From Streptomyces pluripotens (GTDB taxonomy: Bacteria > Actinomycetota > Actinomycetes > Streptomycetales > Streptomycetaceae), in NCBI RefSeq assembly GCF_000802245.2, contig NZ_CP021080.1, forward strand, positions 5,084,001 to 5,148,000: a stretch of 64,000 nt of DNA, written 5' to 3'. The notes below the pieces were generated by a model, which had not been told where the DNA came from, did no database searches, and saw only the letters and a list, made by a program, of their open reading frames with translations. Made by a program: the position numbers and the translations under genes. This document shows, piece after piece, positions 1 through 8,477 of this stretch. The stretch's first letter is position 1. Each line of letters starts with the position of its first letter.

Positions 1-2746
1 ATCTCGTCGACCGGGACTTCGTCGCCGCCGCTCCGAACCGGTGCTGGGTGGCGGACTTCACCCATGTGAAGACCTGGGCCGCGACCGTCTATGTCGCGTT
101 CGTCGTGGATACCTTCTCCCGCCGGATCGTCGGCTGGTCGGCGGCCACCGTGAAGGAGACCGTCTTCGTCCTGGACGCCCTGGAGATGGCCGTCTGGCAA
201 CGCGACCGCGACCAACAACCCATCCAGCCGGGTGAGTTGATCCATCACTCGGACGCCGGGTCGCAGTACACATCGTTCAAACTCGCCGAGCATCTGGACG
301 CCGCCGGCATCGCCGCCTCCATCGGCTCGGTCGGCGACGCGTACGACAACGCCCTGATGGAGTCCACGATCGGCCTGTACAAAACCGAGCTGATCAAACC
401 CCAGCGCCCCTGGAAGACGCTCTCCCAGGTCGAGCTGGCCACCGCCGAGTGGATCGACTGGTACAACCACCGGGTGCGCCACGAGGCGCTAGGAGATCGT
501 GTGCGGGTGCGAATCCCCACCGCCGGACCGCCGTAGAGGCCCGGTTGAAGCTGGAGGCAGTCCAACTCAGGGAACGCTGAGGAGGGCGGGAAGCAGCCTC
601 GACAACGTCGGGACGAGTCGGCACTGCCAGACGGCTCGGGTCCGGCTAGCAAGGCCAGAAGGCGTAACGAAAGTGAATCAGCGTCCGAAGTCCCGTAACA
701 GTACCTCCCGGCTCCAACCTGGCGGATATGGGCCGGGGTTGCAGTACGCGACCCGTCCTCCAAGGAGATGGGCCGACTCTGAAGCCGCCCGCGGTGAAAC
801 GGCTCAGAGGCCACGCTGAATACCTGCGGTGTAGGCGTGGCGATGCTGCCGGGATAGAGCTGGACGCCGACCTGGCCGAACGACTCCTAGTGAACGTGGG
901 AACCACTCCCGGTCGCCCTCTCGCCGGACATCCGGTGCGGTGATGGGCAGGCCCGTTGTCGGCTGTTGGCCGTGGAGTGGGGCGGAGGCCCCGTAGTAGT
1001 CCGAGCGCGCGAAAGGCGCGTACACGGCGAAGGGGGCCAGCAAGTCAGCAGGGAGGGAACTGGAATGCCGGGAGGGCGTTGGTGAATACCGACGAACTGG
1101 AGTGGGCCTTGATGAAGGCCGAGCGCCGGGTACTGGAGATCCAGACCAAGCTGCACCGTTGGGCCGTAGATGATCCTCATCGGCGGTTTGACGACCTGTA
1201 CAACCTCGTGACCGACCCCGCGTTCTTGCTTGTCGCATGGGACCGGGTTCGGAGTAACAGGGGAGCCAAAACCGCTGGGGTGGACGGCCGTACGGCTGCG
1301 TCCATTTCGCTGCAGCAGGGCGTCGAGGGTTTTCTCGGCGCGCTGCGTTCCTCTCTGAAGGATCGCAGTTTCCTGCCGCTTCCGGCACGGGAGCGACTGA
1401 TTCCGAAACCGGGGTCGACAAAGCGTCGACGCCTGGGAATCAGTACGATCCGCGATCGGGTGGTGCAAGCATCCCTGAAGCTGGTGATGGAACCAATCTT
1501 TGAGGCAGATTTTCTTCCGTGCTCGTACGGATTCCGCCCCAACTATCGGGTCCACGACGCGGTGTCCGAGGTAAGACACTTGACTTCCCACTCTTACGAA
1601 TGGGTGGTTGAGGGTGACATCCGGGCCTGCTTCGACGAGATTGCCCATCCGGCCCTTATGGACCGGGTGCGCCTTCGGATCGGGGACAGACGCGTCCTGG
1701 TGCTGGTGAAAGCCTTTCTGAAAGCGGGCATCCTCACGGAACACGGCTCGTTGAAGGAGAGTAGATCCGGTACTCCGCAAGGTTCGATCCTGTCGCCGTT
1801 GCTCAGCAACGTCGCCCTCGCCGTCCTGGACGAGCACTTCGCCCAGGCGCCAGGAGGGCCAGCGTCTACACCTAACGAGCGAGCGAAGCGCCGTCGCCGC
1901 GGTCTGCCTAATTACCGGCTCTGCCGGTACGCGGACGACTGGGTGATTGCGGTTACTGGCACGAAGGAAGACGCCTACACCCTCAAGGAAGAGGCAGCAC
2001 AGGTGCTCAGCAGAATGGGGCTGCACCTGTCAGAGGAGAAGACCCTAATCACCCACATCAATGAGGGCGTGGACTTCCTGGGGTGGCGCATCCAACGCCA
2101 TCGCAAGAAGGGCACGGACCGATGGTACGTCTACACCTACCCAGCCAAGAAGGCACTTCACGCCGTCATGGCCAAGGTCAAGACGATCTGCCGACAGGTC
2201 AACACAAACCAACCATTGGACGAACTCCTACGCCGACTCAACTCGGTGTTGCGAGGTTGGACCATGTTCTTCCGGCCGGGGGTGTCTAGCGCTACCTTCC
2301 AATACCTGAGCGCCTACGCATGGCGTCGGGTCATCAAATGGATTCGTAGCAAGCACCGCCGAATGAACTGGAAGGAACTGCGTCGCCGTTACTGCGGTGG
2401 CGAATGGTGGCCCAGAGGGCAGGAACGGGATCTATTTGACCCGGCAAAGGTGCGCACTACGCGTTACCGCTACCGAGGATCACGAATTCCGTCCCCCTGG
2501 CCGCTGGCGATAGCATGAGGACCGGACGCGGGCCCGAACTGGGGCTTGTGGAGAGCCCGTTGCGTTGACGAGGCGCACGGCGGGTTCGGAAGGCGGTCCG
2601 GGGAAACGGGCTGGTCGAAAGGCCAGTACCGCGCCCCGGGCCGACCTTACCGGCTCCACGGAGAGATAGGTCACGTTCCGCCCGCCGAATACGAAGCCAG
2701 CTACTACACCGAATCCACGAGACCCCAGGTCATCACCACAATCTGA
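1..2746 (+). CDS. IS3-family transposase OrfB, 5'-truncated by the window edge and split by a group II intron
   Basis: DDE integrase-type transposase; exon 1 is 1-473 and exon 2 is 2651-2746. The visible part contains the first Asp in WVADFTHVKTW, the second in HHSDAGSQYTS and the Glu in DNALMESTIGLY. Unspliced, the frame runs past the exon into intron sequence and stops at about 536. If bases 474-2650 are removed, the join reads WYNHR-RLHGEIGHVPP, the normal C-terminal motif of IS3 OrfB proteins, and ends at the TGA at 2744-2746. Expression of full-length transposase therefore appears to depend on intron splicing. Same gene as the complete copy at 35232-38377. Confidence 0.88.
474..2650 (+). 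mobile_element. Group II intron (2177 bp) inside IS3 orfB, copy A
   Basis: The 5' end begins GTGCG, the group II consensus, directly after codon CGG of orfB. A reverse transcriptase/maturase ORF lies in the position of domain IV. Domain V is visible at about 2553-2587 (begins gagcccgttgcg, ends ggcgggttc). Domain VI follows: ggtccgggg pairs with ccccgggcc, and the 3' end is ...gaccttac at 2650. The last exon bases CACCGG are complementary to CCGGTG at 932-937, a possible EBS1. The boundaries are supported because splicing exactly restores the transposase reading frame. The secondary structure was not computed. Confidence 0.85.
1082..2518 (+). CDS. ltrA: Group II intron reverse transcriptase/maturase
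   Basis: 478-aa intron-encoded protein. Residues from about 50 match the N-terminal RT0/RT1 region of the bacterial maturase family. The RT active site is YADDWVI near residue 280, SGTPQGSILSPLLSN is the conserved fingers/palm motif, and the C-terminal GWTMFFRPG region is the maturase domain X. The frame is open upstream to 956, but I start at GTG 1082, which follows a GGGAGGGCG ribosome site and begins the conserved part. It promotes splicing and reverse-transcribes the intron for retrohoming. At codon 157 this copy has GTC (Val) where copy B has ATC (Ile). Confidence 0.93.
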   Translation: MNTDELEWALMKAERRVLEIQTKLHRWAVDDPHRRFDDLYNLVTDPAFLLVAWDRVRSNRGAKTAGVDGRTAASISLQQGVEGFLGALRSSLKDRSFLPLPARERLIPKPGSTKRRRLGISTIRDRVVQASLKLVMEPIFEADFLPCSYGFRPNYRVHDAVSEVRHLTSHSYEWVVEGDIRACFDEIAHPALMDRVRLRIGDRRVLVLVKAFLKAGILTEHGSLKESRSGTPQGSILSPLLSNVALAVLDEHFAQAPGGPASTPNERAKRRRRGLPNYRLCRYADDWVIAVTGTKEDAYTLKEEAAQVLSRMGLHLSEEKTLITHINEGVDFLGWRIQRHRKKGTDRWYVYTYPAKKALHAVMAKVKTICRQVNTNQPLDELLRRLNSVLRGWTMFFRPGVSSATFQYLSAYAWRRVIKWIRSKHRRMNWKELRRRYCGGEWWPRGQERDLFDPAKVRTTRYRYRGSRIPSPWPLAIA

Positions 2747-2773
2747 GATCTCTACCGAACCCGGGGCGGTTCA

Positions 2774-3293
2774 GACCTCCCTGCCAGCGGAGTCTGCCGG
2801 TGACGAGGTCATATCCGGCGGGATGCTGAGCAATGCCAACGGTGTCTTCGTGGGCCGTGCCCACCACGGCACCCCCAGCCACAGCGCTCGCGGAGAACTG
2901 GTCGATGGCCCACGTCTGGCGGAAGCTATGCAGGTCGATGCCGTACGTGACTGCATTGTCGCCGCTCGGGCTGGAGACACGGACCACGGCGACGTTCTGC
3001 TCCGCGCCCACGACGGACACGCGGAAACCGGAATAGACGTCGTCCCAGTGTGGCGGGCGGAGCGTCACGTGCCATATGACCTTTTCCGTGGCGGCGTTGG
3101 TGCCGGTGACCTCCACGACCGTGTGGTCCGCCTGGGTCCCCGTGCCGGTCTGTTGCACCACGAACGGCGTGATCACGGTCTCGGTTCCGTCTGCGGTAGC
3201 CAGTACCGGGGCCGAGGCGAGGACGGTGTCCGTCCCTCCGTCGCCCGAGCCTACCGGCTTGCCCTGGGGTGTGACTGCGGCCGTGATCTGCCC
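2774..3293 (-). pseudogene. Internal fragment of a PQQ-like beta-propeller lipoprotein gene
   Basis: Translated on the minus strand, this segment is closely similar to the middle of the lipoprotein encoded at 22859-25721, sharing VLASAPVLAT, QTGTGTQADHTVVEVTG and HPAGYDL. Both ends are lost: the 5' part at the second IS3-family element (3294) and the 3' part at the IS3/intron element (2773). It keeps an intact frame, with GAEQNVAVVRV where the paralogue has a frameshift. It is a remnant of a second copy of that gene and not a functional unit. Confidence 0.82.
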
Positions 3294-3368
3294 TCTCTGA
3301 CACCGTTGGGTGAGACGCCCTGAAATGATCAGATATTGTGGGCGTGCACGACAGGAGCACCCATCCGC

Positions 3369-3752
3369 ATGTCCCGTACCAATTCTTCCGAGCAGGTTCC
3401 CGCTCCGCGGCCGAAGCGTCGTCGCTTCTCGGCCGAGTACAAGTTGCGCATCGTCGCCGAGTACGACGCCGCCCCCGCCGGAGACAAGGGCGCGATTCTG
3501 CGCCGGGAGAGGCTGTACCACTCCCACGTCATCGAGTGGCGCCAGGCCAGAGACGCCGGCGCGCTGGAGAAGCTGACCGACCACCGCACCAGCCCCACCC
3601 GCCCGAAGAAGCACCCCGCCGAGGCCGAGAACGACAAGCTGCGGCGTCAGGTGGAGCGGCTGGAGAAGGAGGTTGCGAAGCGGGATGCCGCGCTGGAGGT
3701 GCTGGGAAAAACACACGCGCTCTTGGAAGCACTCTCCAAGAGCGCGGACTGA
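3369..3752 (+). CDS. IS3-family transposase OrfA (helix-turn-helix)
   Basis: 127 aa. The N-terminal half contains the HTH_Tnp_1-type motif (RRRFSAEYKLRIVAEYD), and the C-terminal half is a leucine-zipper-like coiled coil (DKLRRQVERLEKEVAKRD), as usual for IS3 OrfA. It binds the element's ends and is the first half of the OrfAB transposase. ATG 3369 is the first plausible start; GTG starts further upstream add only non-conserved residues. Near its end, GGGAAAA at 3704-3710 lies in the phase expected for a -1 ribosomal frameshift into orfB. Confidence 0.88.
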   Translation: MSRTNSSEQVPAPRPKRRRFSAEYKLRIVAEYDAAPAGDKGAILRRERLYHSHVIEWRQARDAGALEKLTDHRTSPTRPKKHPAEAENDKLRRQVERLEKEVAKRDAALEVLGKTHALLEALSKSAD

Positions 3753-4777
3753 AGGACGCCCTGGAGCCGCTCCTCCACGAGGCCGTGGAGGAGCTGACCC
3801 CGTACCTGGGCATCGTGGCGGCGTGCCGGATCGCCGGACGCTCCCGGGCCACCCATCACCGGCGGCTGAACCCGGCCCCGCCCAGACCCAAGGCGCCGAG
3901 GCCCACGCCGGTCAACGCCTTGTCGGACACCGAGCGGCAGGCGGTGCTGGAGCTGATGAACCGGCCCGAGTACGTGGACCTGCCACCCGCGCAGATCTAC
4001 GCCCGGGAACTGGACGACGGCCGCTATCACTGCTCCGAGCGCACCATGTACCGGATCCTGAAGGAGGCCGGGCAGGACGGTGAACGCCGCCGTCAGGCCA
4101 CCCACCCGCCCCACACGGTTCCCGAGCTCGTGGCCGACGGCCCCTCGCAGGTATGGAGTTGGGACATCACGTGCCTGGCCGGCCCGGCGAAGGGAATCTG
4201 GTACCACGGCTACGTCATCCTGGACATCTACTCCCGCTACGCCGTCGGCCACACCGTCGAGGCGGCCGAATCCGCCGCGCGGGCCGAGGAGTTGATCCGT
4301 GAGGCGATCGACCGCAACGGGATCGTGCCGCACACCGTGCACGCCGACCGCGGCACCTCCATGACGTCCAAGCAGGTCTCCCAGATGCTCCTCGACCTCG
4401 GCGTGACCCGTAGCCACTCCAGGCCCAGGGTCAGCAACGACAACCCGTTCAGCGAGAGCCAGTTCCGCACCACGAAGTACCAGCCGGACTACCCAGAACG
4501 CTTCGATTCCCTCGCCCACGCGCGGGAGTGGATGGACGCGTTCATCTCGCACTACAACCACGTGCACAGGCATTCCGGGATCGGCTACCACACCCCCGCC
4601 AGCGTCCACTTCGGCACCGCCGAACTCGTCCGCGAGCAGCGGGCGGCCACCCTCACAGCCGCCTTCGAGCAGCATCCCGAACGCTTCAACCGCCGCCCCG
4701 CACCACCGACGATTCCCCAGCAGGCATGGATCAACGACCCCGCCAGGCGGCGTGAACCACAGCAACACAATTCATAG
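3710..4777 (+). CDS. IS3-family transposase OrfB, made by -1 frameshift from OrfA
   Basis: DDE transposase domain in the -1 frame relative to orfA. After slippage on GGGAAAA (3704-3710) translation resumes at 3710 and runs to TAG 4775-4777. The catalytic residues lie in SQVWSWDIT (Asp), TVHADRGTSM (Asp) and SNDNPFSESQF (Glu). The copy at 23420-24487 differs at one residue after the first Asp: this copy reads DITCLAGP and the other DITRLAGP. A basic residue is usual there in the family, so this copy may be impaired. Confidence 0.88.
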   Translation, partial: NTRALGSTLQERGLKDALEPLLHEAVEELTPYLGIVAACRIAGRSRATHHRRLNPAPPRPKAPRPTPVNALSDTERQAVLELMNRPEYVDLPPAQIYARELDDGRYHCSERTMYRILKEAGQDGERRRQATHPPHTVPELVADGPSQVWSWDITCLAGPAKGIWYHGYVILDIYSRYAVGHTVEAAESAARAEELIREAIDRNGIVPHTVHADRGTSMTSKQVSQMLLDLGVTRSHSRPRVSNDNPFSESQFRTTKYQPDYPERFDSLAHAREWMDAFISHYNHVHRHSGIGYHTPASVHFGTAELVREQRAATLTAAFEQHPERFNRRPAPPTIPQQAWINDPARRREPQQHNS

Positions 4778-4843
4778 CCGCACATACGTTTCATTTGACT
4801 TGACAGCTACCGGATCGGTGCCGGGCACTGGCCCTGGGGGACT

Positions 4844-7633
4844 CTAAAGCGAGGCTCCGCCGCGCGACGGCCCTTCCGGGCCAGTGATCTTCGGCCCTGG
4901 GCGCGGCACCTGAAGGTGACGAGTTGGCCGTTGTGCCGCGTGCTCCTGGCGGATGGCTTCTTCGGCTTGGCGCTGCTGCGGTGTGAGTCCTGCGCGGCGC
5001 TCGGCTTCCTGGGCAGCCTGTTGAATTCGGCTGTTGATGTCGTTCAGCTGGTTCTGCGAAGCCTGCGCCGCGCTGCGGGCGTGGGCGAGGTCCTCGGCAG
5101 CCGAGGCTCTGGCTCGTTCGATGAGGTGGGGCTCCGCCCCGGCGGCCGTGAGCCGGGCGACGATGTCGCCGCCGTCCCGCTCGTACCGGTCAGCCAGTGC
5201 TTGAGCCGTCCCGGCGCTAGTGGCCGCCCGATCGGTCAGGGCTTGCGCAGCATTCGTGAGGTTGGCCTGGAGCTGGGTCAAGTCGTCGTCGCCCAGCAGC
5301 GCAAGCGGATTGGACGCTTCAGGGGCGGTGCGGAGGGGCACATCGGGCCCGAGGTCCTCTGGATTGTGCCGCCGAGCGGTCCCCTCCGGCTTGGAGCCAA
5401 GCTTGGCGGCAGTGCTGTGGGACCGGGCTGCGGCCGCCCTACGAGACAGTGACGGAGGCGCAGCTTCAGCTACTAGGGGGCCGGAAAGCACACGGTTCTG
5501 CTGGGTTGGAAGCCTCAGGGCTTCGGCTATGTGCTTGCTTGTAGTGGGCGAGCCATCCGGGGCGCGGTTTCCGAGGGCGCGCAGAACGTTGTTGGCTGCG
5601 GTTACTTCCTTGACACTCGAGGCCAGCTTCGCTTGCTCTTCAGTTGACAGACGGGCAAGCCGGAGATCATGAACGCAGCGGGCCTTGAAGCCTTCGTCGC
5701 TTAGGACCTTGTTGAGAGCCGCGGTGATGGAGGTGCCGCGATCCTGTGGCTTTGTGCGGTAGGCAGCAGAGATTTCGTCCCGAGCCGCAGTGCTGCCGGG
5801 ACCCTGGCCGTGCTGCCCGTCGAGGTGGTATCCCGCACTCTCGTACGTGCGGCGGACTTCCGCGTCCGTGGGATGGACGACGCCGTTGAGGGCGTGCGTG
5901 ATTGCCTCATACCTTCTTGCTGCGACCTCCCAATCGGTCGTATCTACATGTGCCCAGCGGTTGATCTGGTCTGCGTAGTATTCGCTCGTACGCCAAGATT
6001 CTCCGCTCCAGCCTTGGTCGAACGCGCCGGCCATGTCGAGCAGCTCACCGCTTTTTACGAGATTGCTAATCTGGTCGATACCTACCGTAATTTTTGCGGG
6101 GTAGTAGACTGTGATCGGTTCTGCCAGCTTGTCCTCGGGATCAGGAAGATCCGGGCCGAATTCCACACGGCGCACGCTCATAAGCGGTGGAGGGTAGACC
6201 TCTCCCGACCTGGAGAAGTGTTTGACTGGCCTGCCCGAAGCGAAGAATTTCTTGCTGCCGTCAGCTTCCTCCGCGACTCGGCTCTCGCCGAACGACCACT
6301 GCGCCCAGTAAAGCTGCCAGCGTGTCCCTTTGTCTCCAACGTGCTCTCTCGCTTGAAAGTAAACCGTCGGAACTCCAAGGCAGATAGCGCTTTCGAGCGC
6401 CCCGCTTTCTATGCCGATCTGGACGAGATCTACGTCCGTGTTTAGATAATGCAGAAAAAGCGCCTGTTCGCCGTGGGTAAGCGCCTTCCCGTTGTTCTTA
6501 TCGGCTGCCCAGAATCGGATCAGAGTCTCGGTGTCGACGCCATCAAGGACTCCTTCTTCTTGGAAGGCGGAATAAAGTTCCGGGTGTCCTTGGAAAAGAT
6601 CGTCTCCGACGAGGAATATTTTACGATCCGGCTCTGTGGAACGCAGAGTCTCGATTGTCTGCTTGAGGATCTCCGGCTTGGTGTCCATAAAGGCGCCCTG
6701 GTCGCGGTTGTCGCGCACCCAGAGCAGAGCGTACTTTGATGGCGACGCGGAGGCGGCTTCAAGCCTGGCGCCCTGAGTGACCCGGTCCACCACAGCGCGT
6801 GCGCGCGCTTCCCGATTCAAGCCGTATTCGCCTGTGCCGCGCATGGCGGCGACCATGGCCTCCCTGGCATCGAGGGGAGATTGACGGATGACAGGGAGCG
6901 CATGGATGTGCGAGCGCCTGAATTTCGTCTGCGAGTAGTTTACGTCGTACGGCTGGTCATCATATGAGAGGCGGATCCTGTGGGGCTCGATACTGTATTC
7001 GTTGATGAATCGGCGACGTGTTGCCAGAGCTTCCCGAAAAGGCTCGAGATAGATTTCGGATAGATCGTCGAGGAATTCTGCATCGTTTGCTGCAGTGGCG
7101 CTCTTTCCTTTCTGGGCGCGCCACACCGCGACAGCATTTCCTTGCTCTGGGGAAACTCCATCTGGGAGCTCTCCCAAGTATGAGATGCTCCGATCCTCCG
7201 ACTCCAGCAGGAGGCGCTTGAGTCGACCTTCCGGCTCATAGGTCACTTCCAGAGTGGTCTCTGGATCGAGAATCAAGGCAGCAGAATGAATGTACAGCTC
7301 ACCTCGCTGCCATTCGTACATGCGTAGATTCTTGCGGTCGAGTTCTCCGCCGACATATGATGGCTCGTAAGCGACCTCACGGATCTGCTCTTCGAGCTGC
7401 CGGAAAGTGCCCTGGACGTCCGAGGCGACCTGTTCCTTGATGCGGCGGGAGAGATCTTCGAAGTTCTGCTCCAAGTTGTCCCATTCGGCGATCTTGTTCG
7501 AAGGGGCGAAGAGCGTCGAAGGAATGCCCTGGCCGGTAGCTTCGATTTCGGAGACAGGTAGATCTTCGTAGTGGACTTCGACGGCATCGAAAATGCTGGA
7601 GGGCAGCCTGTCCGAGGGCTCGTCCTTCGCCAT
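4844..7633 (-). CDS. Unknown 929-aa protein with a possible glycosyltransferase-like centre and an Ala-rich coiled tail
   Basis: Long, clean ORF with ATG 7631-7633 preceded by AAGGAG about 10 bp upstream. No signal peptide or membrane segment is evident. Residues about 310-440 alternate strand-like and helix-like stretches, including KIFLVGDDLFQGHPEL and GIESGALESAICLGVPTVYF; the latter resembles the donor-binding C-terminal half of GT-B glycosyltransferases, but this is a weak resemblance. The last about 150 residues are Ala/Gln/Glu rich and probably coiled. The codons are visibly less GC-rich than the flanking genes, which suggests a separate origin. It diverges from the NUDIX gene. Function unknown. 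Confidence 0.75.
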   Translation of the reverse strand: MAKDEPSDRLPSSIFDAVEVHYEDLPVSEIEATGQGIPSTLFAPSNKIAEWDNLEQNFEDLSRRIKEQVASDVQGTFRQLEEQIREVAYEPSYVGGELDRKNLRMYEWQRGELYIHSAALILDPETTLEVTYEPEGRLKRLLLESEDRSISYLGELPDGVSPEQGNAVAVWRAQKGKSATAANDAEFLDDLSEIYLEPFREALATRRRFINEYSIEPHRIRLSYDDQPYDVNYSQTKFRRSHIHALPVIRQSPLDAREAMVAAMRGTGEYGLNREARARAVVDRVTQGARLEAASASPSKYALLWVRDNRDQGAFMDTKPEILKQTIETLRSTEPDRKIFLVGDDLFQGHPELYSAFQEEGVLDGVDTETLIRFWAADKNNGKALTHGEQALFLHYLNTDVDLVQIGIESGALESAICLGVPTVYFQAREHVGDKGTRWQLYWAQWSFGESRVAEEADGSKKFFASGRPVKHFSRSGEVYPPPLMSVRRVEFGPDLPDPEDKLAEPITVYYPAKITVGIDQISNLVKSGELLDMAGAFDQGWSGESWRTSEYYADQINRWAHVDTTDWEVAARRYEAITHALNGVVHPTDAEVRRTYESAGYHLDGQHGQGPGSTAARDEISAAYRTKPQDRGTSITAALNKVLSDEGFKARCVHDLRLARLSTEEQAKLASSVKEVTAANNVLRALGNRAPDGSPTTSKHIAEALRLPTQQNRVLSGPLVAEAAPPSLSRRAAAARSHSTAAKLGSKPEGTARRHNPEDLGPDVPLRTAPEASNPLALLGDDDLTQLQANLTNAAQALTDRAATSAGTAQALADRYERDGGDIVARLTAAGAEPHLIERARASAAEDLAHARSAAQASQNQLNDINSRIQQAAQEAERRAGLTPQQRQAEEAIRQEHAAQRPTRHLQVPRPGPKITGPEGPSRGGASL

Positions 7634-7896
7634 GGCGTTACACTCCTTGCTTGATAGCGTCGGTCACGCAGAGGGCGGGCCACCCTCTACGAAGAGGGCA
7701 GCCGGCAGCGCCCGCAGCCGAGGACCCGCCGCCTCGTTCAGCCGTCAAAGTTGCTCTCACCACGACCCCCGCTACGTCGCTTGTTTGCAAGCCCGGTCAG
7801 TTGACTCTGGCGCGTAACTTCCCTGCACCTCCGGTGACTTGGCGCATCGTACATGCGACCGGTGTACCGTTGTCGCAGGTCGGGGGAGGAGGAGCT
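7634..7896. promoter_or_regulatory. Divergent intergenic region between the 929-aa gene and the NUDIX gene
   Basis: 263 bp between two divergently oriented starts, so it must hold promoters for both. The ribosome sites are clear on each side: AAGGAG for the minus gene and GGAGGAGGAG for the plus gene. I could not assign convincing -35/-10 pairs. Confidence 0.4.
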
Positions 7897-8460
7897 ATGG
7901 TATCGGCAACGTCAGGGACCATCGTTTCAGCCATAGTTGAGGACGATGGCTGCTTGCTGATGGTTCGCGAACGCCTACCGCGGCAGCCGGAACAGTGGGT
8001 ACTGCCCGGTGGCGTAGTCGAACCAGGAGAACTCGCGCACCAAGCTCTCGTGCGAGAGGTCTATGAGGAAACCGGACTGACTCTGACCGGGCCGACGAGC
8101 CTGGCCTACGTATCCCAGCACGTGGTCACGGGCGACCCCGGCTGGGACGGCACCTGGACCGTCTTCACCTTCCGTGCGGAGAGGCCGACCGGGACGCTGG
8201 CACCCCAGGACCCTGACAAACTGGTGCTGGAAGCCGCTTGGGTCCCGATCGAAGAGGCAGTGGCACGCTTGGCAGCCCACCCGTCCCGGCGGCGCGTGGA
8301 GCCGCTTATATCCTGCCTGAACGGCACGTCATCGCTCGGCGCCCTTTGGCTCTGGCCTGGCGGACCGGAAGACCCGCCAGTCGTAGTCCCCACAGAGGCT
8401 GCCCAGCCGAACGCTGCACGGTCACTGCGGATGCCAGACATCCCCGTATTCCCTCGCTGA
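7897..8460 (+). CDS. NUDIX hydrolase
   Basis: 187 aa. The NUDIX box is complete: GGVVEPGELAHQALVREVYE followed by ETGL, matching GX5EX7REUXEEXGU, at about residues 39-61. The family hydrolyses nucleoside diphosphates linked to another group (house-cleaning, nucleotide sugars, dinucleotides); the substrate cannot be told from sequence. The frame is open upstream to 7651, but ATG 7897 has a strong ribosome site (GGAGGAGGAG) and begins the NUDIX fold. The C-terminal about 45 residues are Pro-rich and outside the domain. It lies 17 bp before the WD40 gene and is probably co-transcribed. Confidence 0.88.
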   Translation: MVSATSGTIVSAIVEDDGCLLMVRERLPRQPEQWVLPGGVVEPGELAHQALVREVYEETGLTLTGPTSLAYVSQHVVTGDPGWDGTWTVFTFRAERPTGTLAPQDPDKLVLEAAWVPIEEAVARLAAHPSRRRVEPLISCLNGTSSLGALWLWPGGPEDPPVVVPTEAAQPNAARSLRMPDIPVFPR

Positions 8461-8477
8461 CGGAAGGAAGACCAAGC

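Larger units (their letters stand above)
1..2773 (+). mobile_element. IS3-family element carrying a group II intron, copy A (left end outside window)
   Basis: Bases 1-2774 match 35632-38405 with one difference noticed (position 1550). The right end is the inverted repeat acccggggcggttca, identical to the right end of the complete copy at 34898-38404. The left end, orfA and the start of orfB lie outside the window. The element ends inside a gene for a PQQ-propeller lipoprotein (2774-3293, minus). With copy B it forms a direct repeat pair about 35.6 kb apart. Confidence 0.93.
3294..4813 (+). mobile_element. IS3-family insertion sequence (about 1.52 kb), copy 1
   Basis: Bases 3291-4813 match the reverse complement of 23384-24906; I saw two differences (3542 and 4172). 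The ends were set by comparing the two copies: left tctctgacaccgttggg, right ttgacagctaccgg. The terminal inverted repeats are weak. Copy 2 is flanked by a duplicated GGGATG. Copy 1 has no matching flanks: its left side lies in a lipoprotein gene fragment and its right side does not continue that gene, which points to a deletion or rearrangement at this copy. Confidence 0.9.

Noticed and set aside
956..1081. 42-residue N-terminal extension of the intron RT
   Set aside because: It lies in intron domain I-III RNA, is Arg/Gly-rich and lacks a ribosome site; GTG 1082 begins the conserved protein.
1082..2518. Diversity-generating retroelement: an RT gene in the same window as an FGE/C-lectin-fold protein
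   Set aside because: The RT is a group II maturase with domain V/VI RNA around it and lies inside a transposase gene. I saw no template/variable repeat near the FGE domain at 26726-29380.
3338..4777. Single 479-aa transposase ORF
   Set aside because: The first 120 codons are out of frame with the conserved OrfA; the product is made by frameshift from orfA, so the upstream part is a shadow.
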